Shown: piece by piece, positions 1-12,414 of the stretch
Position numbering within the stretch: the first letter of the stretch is position 1
Layout: every line of letters starts with the position of its first letter
Source: Cruorifilaria tuberocauda
Lineage: Eukaryota > Nematoda > Chromadorea > Rhabditida > Onchocercidae
Assembly: GCA_013365365.1 (NCBI GenBank)
Contig: JABVXU010000018.1
Location: 1-64,000 of the forward strand
Direction of reading: 5' to 3'
DNA length: 64,000 bases
The notes under the pieces: generated by a model
Database searches by the model: none
What the model was told of the DNA's origin: nothing
What the model saw: the letters and a program-made list of their open reading frames with translations, nothing else
Position numbers and translations under genes: made by a program

Positions 1-27
1 AAATAAATAATTTATGTATATTTTTAG

Positions 28-3000
28 CTGGAAGAATTGGAATCGCTACTACGACAGTCGAAAGATATAGAAGATGATCCAGCCATAAATGAACAACTAA
101 GGGAAAAACGAATCCGAGCTCGGCGTGCGGAGGCTGCGCGATTGCGATATCAAAGGATGAGCTCGGAAGAAAGACGTGCTTACAATCAGAGAAGACGTTT
201 TCGACAGCTTGGCATTCAAGGTGGTGATGTTGTGCTTGTTGCTTTGTTCTTGGTTGTTTTTTCGTGGATAGTGATCAAGAAAGCCACTAGTCGCGAGGCA
301 GGTTCAAAGAATCATGAAATAGTTGTTCTTTGAGAATGTTTTGCATGAAGTTGAAGCTTATTAGTATCGAATAAACAATCTGTTTGTTTTCAAAACTGAA
401 TATTTATACAGCTGAGAAGTAGTTATTTGTTTTTTTTTTCTTTTCATTTTCTGCTCTGCCTCTCATCGTTTGATTAGAAGAAATATAGTTTTTGATGTTA
501 GAACTTAGATTAGGTCAGGAAGTATAAAAATTGTTCTTTAAGCTTTTTGGTGCACATAAGACTATTCTATTCTTAGCAGAGTATTCAGATTTTCAGAAGT
601 CCTTCGCTAACTGCTGCATTTTATGTAAAAATTGGTGCTTGTTTACAGTGGTACTGATATGAATCAATAAACTGTTCAGATGTTAAAGCATTCGCTATTC
701 AATTATTGGTTGACAAAGCCATGCCATGCTTCATATCAAAATGATTGCAAATTTTAATATTTCGTGATATGTTATGTGAAAGAATATTTATTTTAAGGCG
801 CAAAGAAAAACGGCATGGATGAGGAAAAGTTGCGACAGCATATCATCGAACAAAATGCTAAAAAGGCGGAAGCAGCAAGACTGCGTTATCATCGAATGAC
901 TGATGAGGAAAAACGTCAATATAATCAGAGGCGGTAATTAATTGTTCCACAAGTATTTAAGCATGGATGATGGAAATGAGGATATTCAGACTGGAATTAT
1001 AGTAGAAATGGCGGAAGTAGCAGTTTTCGCTTCATGAGCATGAAATGTTGTAAATGATTTTTCGACTAGTGCAAATGCCGATCAAGCAACATAAGTTCCA
1101 TTGTTATTTTTATTAAAAAACTTCCCACATTATATAGTTCGGAGTTTTTATGGTTCCGGCAAGATTGCTTGCTGAATTTTTTAATACTAAAATTTTCATC
1201 GTCAATAATTTCTTAATTTCAGCACTGAAGCTTTCCGTCGCAGACGCATAGAAGAAGAAATCTTACTGTCCACTCCAGCAGGTCGTATAAGTGCGGAAGC
1301 TCTAAATAGAGCGCAGCAAATCATGTTACGTAATGCTAAACGAGCAGAGGCTGCTCGATTACGGTAAGATTTTTACTTTTCTGAATTTCAGTTGTCGTTT
1401 AATTTTATTTTACGATAACTTGTGCTGTCCAGTTGAATCAAAGTAGAATCCAGTTAGATAAGCATTACTAAGTCTGAATTAGTCGTTAGATATTAAGCAT
1501 TAGGCAAAAATGTTTTCGTTGCTTTAATTTTCACGAAAACTTTTTCGATTAATAATTTAAAGCTTAAAACGACACAAATCTTTCCCCTCTGGTAGTGTCA
1601 CTCGCAAATTTTTGAACTCACTAGATTGCAGGGGTGATCAAGCTGCAAGTGCTAAATGGTTGCAAAAAAATCTTGTCACATATATCTAACACTAAGAGTA
1701 CTGGAGAAACCGAACAGTACATTTTTCCACAAAATCATCCAGTGATATTACTAGAGGCGTTGTAAGATCAGCTGGAATACTAGAGAATACCAATGAAAGA
1801 AATATTTACATAGATCGGAAATTTTAAAAAGATTTTATACTTATGCTTTTACTGAATAAGACTTGAGAAATTTTCGTTAGTAATCGGATGTGTTAAAAAA
1901 TCTGTTCTATATGAACAGTTTCATTTATTCTTCATTTTTCCTACACATTTGAGAGGAAGTTCCTATCAGTTTAGAGTATGTATTACAGATATCAACGAAT
2001 GACGCCAGAACAGCGACGAGCATATAATCAAAAAAGATCTCGCGCAAAAAAAGAACGCGAACGAGTGATGCGTGCTGCATCAGGTTGTTTCTGTAACTTC
2101 AAACGGTGAACATAAGAGACAAAGATTTCTTTTATACTCTCTCTAATTGTTTTGAAATCGGATCAATATTTCGGGCTTAGTTGATGATTATCAACAAATG
2201 CTTTTCCTAGAATATGTAAGTATTGCAATCACTGCAATTCAAAATCCGATTTTTCAGAAGACGCCATGTCAAGCTTGTCATCATCTATAAATGGAAATGA
2301 AAGTTCGGCACAAGTTAACAGTACTAACAGTGCAGTGGAACAGAAGCCGGTGATTGATAGTGTGGTTAGCGAAGAGGTATTATCTACTCTCGAAAGGGAT
2401 GTGCTGAAACGGACACGACAAGCTAACATGGTGCTAATGCGACAAAAAAGACTCCCACCGCAGGAACAATTCGTCATCGTATGTTTTACAGTTGTTTTGG
2501 ATACGATCATTAAGCTTTACATAAATTTCACCACAGACTGCGTTGATAAAATGCAGTGCATATTGAAGCAATGTTTGCATCGTTCTTCTCCAAGAAACCT
2601 ACGATATCTGCAGCCGAATTATTCTATTGAACCCAATTGATTAGACTTCCGGTAGTTTAAACTACATGCTTTTTGCATCAAACATATGAAAATCTGTTAA
2701 ATCCATAACTTTTATAAAAATAGCTTATTTAATTACATTGTCAAGCAATGCTTATATCGCCGTAGGAATATATAAACTGGTTTGCGAGAAAACAAATATA
2801 ATTGTGAAGCGAATAGCAATGAACTAAAGTTATATAATATTCATAAATATGTAAATTTATTAAATAAGGACTTACATTACTAAATAACTAAGCTATGGTA
2901 ATGCTGTTTTGCACGCTATACTATAGTTAGATGTTGGAAATTTTTGATTTTGAATTACCAAGAATTTTTTTGTAGGTGAGCACAAATCCTGATGGTACTC

Positions 3001-5823
3001 AAACAGTTATCCCGGCGACAACTACCGAAGATGGTAAACAAATATTTCATATTCCCGCCACAGCAACAACAACGGAAGATGGGAAACAAGTATTTCATAT
3101 TCCAGCCATAACACAGCAACTTATTAGTGCTGATCCAAATACTCTAACACTGGTTGATGATTCGAGCAAACTGTTAGGCACTGCGCAGCAGCCACTGCAA
3201 ATAGCATCAGTACCGCAACTTCTCGGCTTACCGCAGCAGCAACATAGCAATAGCCATGATCACGGAGAAACGTCGCATCAAGTTTGTGAAAATTTTTCCC
3301 GAATATTTAAAAAAACGAACTAAAGTCTTGAGACTCTTGAGCGTAATAAGGATAGTATTAGGTGTAACTAATTTAGGAAATTCGTTTGATTTCAGCCAGG
3401 TAGAAAGTTAAAAAGGGAAAAATCTTAAGTGAAAATAGATGTAATTTTAAATAATATATCAGCAGGAATTTCCGACAGAGTAGCATGATCTAATAATCAG
3501 AGAGTACATAAAAGAACTGGAACAAGTCTTTATATTTATGTAAGAAAGTTAAGTTATAGGAATAACCTTCATATATAAATTAGGTAAAATGTATTTTTTT
3601 ACCTCAAGTTTTAGGTCGCGATGACTCAACAACAACAAATAATTCCACAGCTTGCTGAATTGCACAATGTACAGGAAGGCGGTGGTGCGGATGATGCGCA
3701 GCATGCGGCGCGCGAAAATCAAGTTGATGCACATGGACAACTGCAAGCACACCAGCAACAAAGTTCACAGCAACATATGCAACAGCAGACACAACCGCAA
3801 CATATTATAGTAACTTTGCAAGAGCCTCAACAACCGATGCAACATCAGGTGGAAACTAAGTTAAAGTTTTGTTTGAATATATTTGTTTTTAGGTTTCAAA
3901 AATTTTTGAAGAAATTATGCTTTTCCTTTTTTTTCCTTATCATATGTTATATTTAGATAATTGTTACCGATTTAAATCAAGCAACTGGAGCTGTTCTTTC
4001 AAGTATGAGTGGACATGGACGTTCCCGTGGTCGTCCTCCGATGTATGCTGCTGCTGCTGCTGCAATTCAGCAGCAGCAAGGCAGTATGATGCTACCGCCA
4101 GGACAAGTGAGTTTTTAAAAAATTTCATTTAGCAGTTTCTAGTTTATTAACTAATTGTTAATAAGTACTCCAGATTCTATCTCTCCTTTTAATTTTCTTC
4201 GATGTTATACTTATTTATTAGTCTTTAGGTTACAATAACAGCAACACCGATGATAAGCGAGACGGAAATAAAACCCTCATATCGATCGACTGCTCCACGT
4301 CATATGAATGCAGCTCCGAGTAGGCGAGATATTTTGGCAGTTGCGACTGCAGCCTCAGTTGGACCAACAACAGGAATTTCTCCCGAACAAAAATTAGAAA
4401 TGCAAAGGGCAAAGCGAGCAGAGCGTGCAAGGTAACTTGTATGATAAATGTTAGTATGATCATTGAAATCCGCTATTAATCAGTGAATTTGCTTTTCTGT
4501 GTTGATGAAATATGATGTTGTCAGGTTACGTTATCACAACATGTCTGCTGAAGAACGACGTAATTTCAATGCGCGTCGTGCTAAGGCTTTGCGGACAGCT
4601 CGTATGAGAGATGATGAACTGTGTCGAATGGCGGAAAGAGCGCAGATGTCTGGAACTACTTTGGACGCAGATTTAATGATACAGGTGTGCTCTCTGTTTA
4701 AAAATTTTTATGTCTGAAAAATAATAATTCCTAGCTCATTGATTGTATCTGTTGATTAAAAGTTATTTTGGCAATGAATTTGTTTTGGTTTTTAGGTGGC
4801 TGAAGCACAGCGCCGTCGGGCGAAACGAGCAGAAGCAGCTCGATTGAAATACCATAGAATGAGTAGTGAAGAACGACGCCAGTACAATGCGATGAGGGAT
4901 GCGCAAAGGCGTCAGAGGTTAGTTATTATGCAAAAAGATTAAGGATAATTTTCATTTTATCCTGTGATTACGAAATAAATTCTTATGAAGCTAATTGTAG
5001 AAAAAGACAAAAAGAAGAACAAGAACTGCTAGAACGTGAGCGTCAACAGCAGGAACAACAACAGCAGAATGAAATTCACCAAGAGACCCGTGATCAGGTT
5101 GAATTATTTTAATCTTAGACCATCTTCATCATTATTCGGTTTCTCTGAGTTAGACAAACGATTTTCGAATTTGCATAGAAGTATTAGGTAGATCTTCTGT
5201 CTCTAAGTTAGATGGAAATTCACCGGTTCTTTGTTTCTGCATTACATGTTGTGCCAGGTAGTGATATTGACAAATTGCAAACAGGATGTACGAGTTATTG
5301 ACATCATACTAAATGTTAGCAAAAATATGTTGAAAATAAACCAGATGTCTCTATCGTGTGATGGTGAATGGTAGACTTTAAAGTGTCTAGCTTCATTTCG
5401 CAACTGAGTGAACCTTTCGGTGTTATCCGAAGTGATAGGCAGCTGGAAGTGGAGATTGGGAGGAGCAAATGGGGGTTTGTGAAGTCAACATAGGATCTTT
5501 ATAAGTCAACGAATTGAAAAAAATTCAGTTTAAAGGGTTAATTAGAAAAAAGTAAAATTCGAGGCATTGTAGTTGGATCTAGAATGTTGAAAGATATCAT
5601 CAATAGCGGAAGTTTCTTAATTCTAGATTGGACTGATGCTGTGGATATGTTAGTTGTGTTTATAATGCATATGAACTTGTTAATCTGGTAAATTTTATTA
5701 CCAGTTAAGTAAAATAGTTGTTTTTAGAGTGCAAATCGTGAAGGCAATAACGAACAAATTCTGTATGACTCATACATTCGGTATGATAGTCAAATGGATC
5801 ATGGTTGGGCAGTACAAAGTTAA
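28..5823 (+). CDS. Basic-repeat, AT-hook, Gln-rich nuclear-type protein (5'-partial)
   Basis: Thirteen exons join in frame to 717 residues and a TAA: 28-220, 798-933, 1223-1363, 1989-2083, 2258-2478, 2976-3281, 3615-3848, 3957-4106, 4229-4431, 4525-4684, 4796-4917, 5001-5097, 5728-5823. The first exon begins at an acceptor, so the start codon lies left of the window. Five copies of a 24-residue basic block (consensus RAEAARLRYxRMSxEERRxYN) sit at visible residues 33-56, 87-110, 150-173, 555-578 and 624-647; a decayed copy lies in exon 5. Residues 464-470 (RSRGRPP) are an AT-hook core. A 16-residue unit ending FHIPA is duplicated at 279-306. Gln runs fill 310-440 and the C-terminus. The blocks resemble the tandem STPR repeats of silkworm FMBP-1, known to bind DNA; that link is my inference. 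I do not recognise the orthologue. A chromatin or transcription role is likely. The nearest AATAAA downstream is at 7013. Confidence 0.82.
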
Positions 5824-7641
5824 AGTTGCTCGTTATGGTGTAAACTTAGTTTATGGAGTCGCTCAAATCCAGTGAAGTCCATTTGCCGGTACGGGTAATT
5901 TAGTCGTTTGTCAGCATCTGTTTGCTTTATTTTTAATCTTTATTTTACCGAAAATGATCGGTTTGTCCAAATTTTAGTCACTGCTGTTGATTTTTGTTCT
6001 GATTTAGTTTGAATTTTGCTGTATTTTGCAAGTATGAATTTGTTTTACTGTCAATTTTTTGAAATCATGCAGAAGAAAGTTACTTGTTTCAGAAGGAGTT
6101 ACATTATATTCTTATAAGTCTGTTGAATTTATTCAGTGAAATAGTTTTCTCAAAAAATTAACTCTTTTTGATGCTTGCGTACACAGGAGAAAGTGCTTCA
6201 CCATTCCTAACTCTCTCAGTAGCTTATTTATTTGACTTACTCAGAAGTGTTCTGCTTAAGTCTAGAGTTTCTTTAGGTATAGGATCAAGCCGTAAGGGAG
6301 TTTTATTTTTTAGACTATTTTATTTCTGTTGTGTACGGTACTTCTTTAAACTTTAATGCAAAATTATGCGAAGTGATTGCATAATGCCGCAAGGGTTATA
6401 GCATTTTCGCGTATAATTATGAAGTCCTGTTTCTCTCTCAATCATTATCATAGAAGTTTAAGTCTCTATGAAAGCATAGAAAGATTCTGTTTACTATTAT
6501 TCTTCCGTGTTTTTATGCGTATGATATTTATGCGCTGAATTGAATTTTTGACATTGAATTTCAAATCTGTCATGGAAATATTTTTCAGAATGTTTGGAAT
6601 GTTTTTACTTTTTGAAATATATCTTATTCTCTTAGCTTCCTTATTTTTTCATTCAAATATGCACATTCATTTGGCGTGACTTTCTATCTGCTATTCCTTT
6701 TATTCTGTTAATTAATTGATCGCCTTCTTCATAGTTTATAATCGTTGTATAATGAATGTTTCGTCTCGTTCTTTTAATGAAGATACTCATTTAGTTTCAG
6801 ATGTTCCGTAAACCTTTTGCAAAACATGAAATACACTGATCAAAGGAAAATGGAAATAGCCCGAGCAAGTCTATTTAGGACTTTTATATTTGAAACTACC
6901 CCTCTGAATCACATTTGACCTTGTTGAATACTGAGCATTCTCTAAATGCGGCGCTGTTCGTAGCAGCCTTCATCTAGGTAAATGTAAGCAAAATGAATTC
7001 TTAGTTTTACTCAATAAACATATATCTACTCATCGGTTTTACTGATACTTTCTAGATTACCCAACCTCTGTCTACCGCTTCCAACTAAATTAAGTGTTCA
7101 AAAGTGGTAAGATTTGAAATATCAGTGGTTTATGCTCCCAAAAGTAAAACTGGCATCCTGTCTATTCTTACTGCATTAAGTACAATCCAACAAAATGTCA
7201 TACTGATATTTGATTAAATTTTCATGTGCCGAATATATCACAATAATAAATGCAGTTATTTATATAAATCAAAATCTAATTCCAGCATCAAAAATGATAC
7301 GATGATACGATGTATACGAAGATAAAAGACAAGAAGCAACTGGCTAGTAACCGTGTTATTTTTTGGCAACAAAATCAGACAGAGGTGCAATCTTAACAGT
7401 CCCTGTCATTGGAAGAGTTGATGTAGAAAAATGGCACTAATTCGCTGTCTTATGGATTAATAATTCAAAGATTTTGAAGAATTTTGCCAATTTAGATACA
7501 TTGAATATTTATTGATTACGATGTTCAGTGCAGCTAATATTCTTTAAAATTTTCAATTATCTCTTAATAAAAGTCAAGCAATCTCCTTCTATGAAATTTT
7601 ATGGAACTTTTAGAAGATATCGGAAATGAACTATAAAATAT
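5824..7641. other. Convergent intergenic region, 3' UTRs
   Basis: This stretch separates the stop of the plus-strand repeat-protein gene from the stop of RIOK3 on the minus strand. I see no coding exon in it. The first AATAAA on the plus strand after the stop is at 7013-7018, which would imply a 3' UTR of about 1.2 kb. On the minus strand AATAAA lies at 7513-7508, about 130 bases past the RIOK3 stop, and is a good poly(A) signal candidate for that gene. Confidence 0.6.
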
Positions 7642-10600
7642 TTAATTGTATAATTCTGCCGGGTCATTTTGAGTTTCTGCAACTTCAGCATCATATAAAC
7701 GCAATTCCATGTCAGCTGGATTTGCTTTATCACAGCGTAATTGAACATTACGATTATCCTTTTCAAAATGTTCAACCTGAAAATCAAAGCCACTTTTTAC
7801 TTCTTAAGTGTCATTTCTTATTAAATGAGAGTTATCAGGTTTCTCTGAACATATGCAAAAAATTCATAATCAATTTATTCATATTGGTTAAAAATAACTA
7901 ACATATGAGGACAAGATTACTGATTTAAAAAATCACAATAAAATGGTTTTTTACATGTAAATGGAATCACTTCTGCATCTTTTTCTATCTCATGATTTGC
8001 AGTGAAATTTAACGATTAAGGAACATATGAAGATAATGCTGACAAATATAGCCTAAGCTAATGCACAGAATAAATCAACCTGCACTGCGAGATTTTTCTC
8101 TGGATCCATATTCAGACCAGTAATTTCGTTGAACAGCTCAGTTGCTGATGGTAAGTTTTTGGTACCCAATTTTGCAAAAAATTCTAGAACATTGTCGATA
8201 TCACGCAATAAGAAAAACAATGCTCGGGGATGTGAGATGTCCATCGCCTGTAACAAGCTTTTAAAAATAAGACAGTGTTTATAAATCTTTTTCTTACTAT
8301 TTCTTTTGGAAGTTTATTTTCTTGAAAAATTTATGAGTGAGACTCAAAAAAAAAATCTTTATAATATTAAACTCCATATTAGTAAAATATTGTAAATATA
8401 AAGAAGTTGGTTACTATTATTACAAAAAAAAATGCAATTTGAAATTTGATATGGTAAACCTAGTTCATCGAAATCGATTTCATTTCATAATTTAGCAAAA
8501 TAACCTGTGAGACATCAATAATATAAACATCATTTTCATGATAAAGAATATTAAACTCGCTGAGATCACCATGAACGAGATTACAATTAGTAAACATTTT
8601 GATCACTGCCTGGAATATTGTTCATAAGCATTTCTTTATATATTATGTTAACATTTTTTTTTTGAATCAAGTGAAAGCCATCTCAAATGATTTCAACAAA
8701 ATACTGAAGGAATGTATATAATTGGATCATACATTAACTAGAGTATACATGATATATTATACATTGTATATGTATTAGCTTTCGTATAGTAAACGTGAAT
8801 AAACAAAGCAGTACATAGTTTGTATTGGAGAAAATCTCTCCTTAAAATTGAGAAAAAATAACGAAAACTTGATTGAAACAAACCGCTTTAACTTGCAAAA
8901 ATGTATCATAAATAGTTTCCTGATCATTCCATTCGATGTCTTTCAGCTTGCGAGCTGCAATACCATTGGAACCAATGAACGTCATGATCATGATATGTTT
9001 TCTAAGGCGAATCGGTTCCGGACATTTTACACCTCCTCGTACCATCCTTAAAAAATCAGCTTTCAAAAATCTTAACTGTACTATAATTAAAAAAATTGGA
9101 TTTTAAAAACACAAAAAAACTCTCACTCTGGTCAGAATGTGTTCAAAACAGTCGACTATCCTCAATATGTCACAAAATGTGTTCCCTATTTCATTCTCGC
9201 TATATTATCGTTAGGATGAAACTCTAAAATAGAATTCAAAGCAGTAAACCTCATTAGAATTTCTTATACATCATTTTCAAGTCGAAAATCAGGTACTTTG
9301 AATAAAATTTTGAACCTAGATTATGAAAACACAAATAAAATCAATTAATCATTTTCTAATAGGTTAACATAGAAACACGACAATATTTGAAAAATCTTTT
9401 TCAGACTTTCTATTATATTCAATTTATTCTTGTGCTTTGCAACTAGTTCAAGCAACCATTTACTCCTGGGTTAAGAATCCATAAAAAGAAAAGAATTAGA
9501 TCAAATCTCTTGGGAGAATATTTCACGTCTTCAAAAAAGAATCTTATTATCAACTATATATATTACTTTATTCTTTAATGTCGTCAACTACTTTTCCAAC
9601 CCATGAATTGTCTCATTCTAGTTGTTCTATTATCCAATGATCAAAAAAAAATTGAAAGATAAGAAATTTCGAACGCTTTTAACTGTTTCATTCACAATTA
9701 AACATCAAAGCACTGTTATTCTTAATATAATTCATAGCAGTAAAAATTCACTAATCTTCGTACACGTAAATCGCGGAAGATTTAATTAATCTAGAATCAT
9801 GACAAAGAGAAATGAAACATGCCGATTCAAATTCGTGTACTCCTTTTCAGCCCAAATCCGCAATACTCGTCGTGGATTTCTGAAACGATAATCATCTTGG
9901 ACATATTCTGATCTATTCTTGAACTCCGACAACGTCATTTTGTAAACTTTCAAAGCACAGTGCCTTTCTTCCAAAAGTCGTACTCCATCAGCATGTGCTG
10001 TTCCGTGCAAAACTACCGATTCCTGAATTTAAAGCCAATTTTTAATTAAATTTTCTGAAATTATGATATAAGACAAGTACTTTTTGGCGAAGCTTTATAT
10101 CAAACACATTACTAATAATCAACAATGAGTACAAAGTATAGTTACAGCATTCAATCATTTCTGACAAAACTATTGCAAATTAACATTCTTTAAAAGTATA
10201 CCTAGCTAAAAGCATTTAACACACTCATTTATGATTTGCAAATATTATTAATATTTAATTTCTTTATGAATAATCAATGTAAAATATTTTCTATTGCTGT
10301 ATCCCGTTTTCATCAGTGCTTTATGCTATCAATTTCATTTTATGTTAAAAGTCCTTCAAAAAAAAGAATGACAATGTTTTTTTTTAAACCGAAATGTTAT
10401 GTTGATGCTCGATATCCACAAAAAATTCGTCTGTGAAGTGAACATATATGGATTTATACGGAAAATTCAATAAATTCGTAGTACTTTTATTTACAGCTCC
10501 TCATACCCAGTTGGACAGAAAACTTAGGGAGTTTGTTTCGTAGATTTACAAAATTCTAGTTCCAAAATTCACTAAAAAAGCAAACAAAAGACGATGTCCT

Positions 10601-12414
10601 TGCATAATTCGATGATCTATTCTTAGATATATTTATATTACATGGAAATGGAAAAGATAGAAAAGAGAGAACGTATATCTTTTAGGATGTGAAACCTATT
10701 ATGAAGCACTTGATATAATAATTACATTGTTTTTAAATCTTTTTCCAGTTCCTTTTCCTTTCACGTTAACTAGTATAACCTTCTTTTTCTTTTTTGTACA
10801 ACTCTACCTTGCCCGTTGCAATAACATTTTCGATCACATCGAAAAGACCTGTAGTGATAAATCTATAGATTATCAAGCGAGTGATCTTGTCCAGACTTAG
10901 TTCATTTGTTGCTTTTTCATCCTTATCCTAAAAAAAAGAACTGAAACAAAACGAAATTTAAAAAAATTTTTCATTTTTTACACTTTCATTATCTTCTTAA
11001 GAGAGTCCCAAAGTCTTACAACTCGATTATTTCAAACATAACTCAACTTACCTTCACACGAACATTCCTTCTCTGTTCAGTTTTGCAGTAGTTACGTAAT
11101 TTATTGTAAACTCTGTTACTCAGCTTTTCACCTACTACATCACCAGTAGGAATATCAATAGGAAGCTATAAATAAAGGAAAATGTATGATCAAGCAATGT
11201 TATTATGAATTTAATAGAAAATATACAAACATAAGAGAACACAAAAGTATAGTAAAATATTATAGCAGAACTTAATTTCATTATAGTAAAACTTAATTTA
11301 ATCAGAACTAACATGCATCACTTTTTCAGAATTACGTCTTTCAGCAATTTCTTTATTATGTTTTGTAATTAAACGTCCTGAAGCATCACGCATGTAGCCG
11401 CTCGATGGAAACTCATCTTTTGGCCTTGCTGAAATTTGCTATTGTGTTTTTACTCAAAAATATGTAATTATAAATCACAAACTTTCCCAATCTTTTCTCC
11501 TCAATTTTCCCCTCATAAACTCATAGTCCCCATTTAAAGTATCGCAAAACAGCATATCATAAGCCTCCAGAAAATTCTAGAATTGTAATTCTACATAAGA
11601 GAAATTATAAATCAACACACAGTAAAGAAAATCAATAGCGATTTCTCGTAAATCTTCGTCATCTTCACTCAGTTCCTCCTCCAAGTCGTAATCACTATCA
11701 TACGAAGGACGATAGCGCTCAAATCCGAACTCAACTGCAACATTGAACATTTCGGAAAAATTCAACATCAAGTAAAGATTTGGAAACAAATTTATATTTA
11801 AAAAACAGACTCTTTGTCTCAACTTCTTTTTCTTCTGCCGACTTTAAACTCATTTCATATTCCCGATCAAACTCTTCTTGTAGCTTTCTAGCGAGCTCTA
11901 GATCATTCTTACATTGTGCCAATTCACTAGGACTCAAACCATACTGTGCTATGGATGGGTCGAGACCGTTTGCATCTTCTTCCTGAATGAATCAACAGAT
12001 TTCAGGACACCATTCGCAGCAATTTTTACAAATGATAAATTGATAAATCACTTAGGTCACATATGTAAGCAAAAAGAACTATCTCAAAAGCATATCTTGA
12101 GTAGAAGGATGCAACATAGCAACTGGAAGTGCTAGGTACCTGTTGGATCGCCTCAATTCAAGGCACTTATGTTATACTTTAAATATTTTTAAAGTGAAAC
12201 AGGAAAAGGTGTGAAAATGTAAGCATTTCCGTGTTACTTTAAGCATATATTAATTGACACATTTCCAGAAAAAAGAAAAGAAATAAACAAAATAGACCTC
12301 AAGTTGTTCCGCTAATTCTTCGCTCATTATTTCAGCAAATGACACCACCGGTTCCACTTCTTCATTTTCCTTTCTGCACCATGCCGATTCCTTCACTTTC
12401 AAACCAGACGACAT
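7642..12414 (-). CDS. riok-3: RIO kinase 3 (atypical serine/threonine kinase)
   Basis: Eleven exons give 504 residues (human RIOK3 is 519): 12414-12298, 11982-11811, 11734-11621, 11428-11313, 11165-11052, 10927-10808, 10022-9823, 9046-8893, 8609-8505, 8247-8080, 7776-7642. Residues 250-256 (GKESVVL) form the RIO nucleotide loop, K276 in ALKVYK is the ATP-binding lysine, D384 and N389 lie in HGDLSEFN, and D401 in IIDVSQ is the metal-binding aspartate. The following [10 protein letters not shown] stretch matches RIOK3 rather than RIOK1 or RIOK2. Known role of the family: RIOK3 associates with cytoplasmic pre-40S particles. Start: the ATG at 12414 opens a 39-codon first exon. The exon 2/3 junction uses a weak donor, and exon 7 to exon 8 appears to use a GC donor (see findings). 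Its only odd core residue is Gly where the family usually has Ala before the catalytic Asp (HGDLS versus HADLS). Confidence 0.94.
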
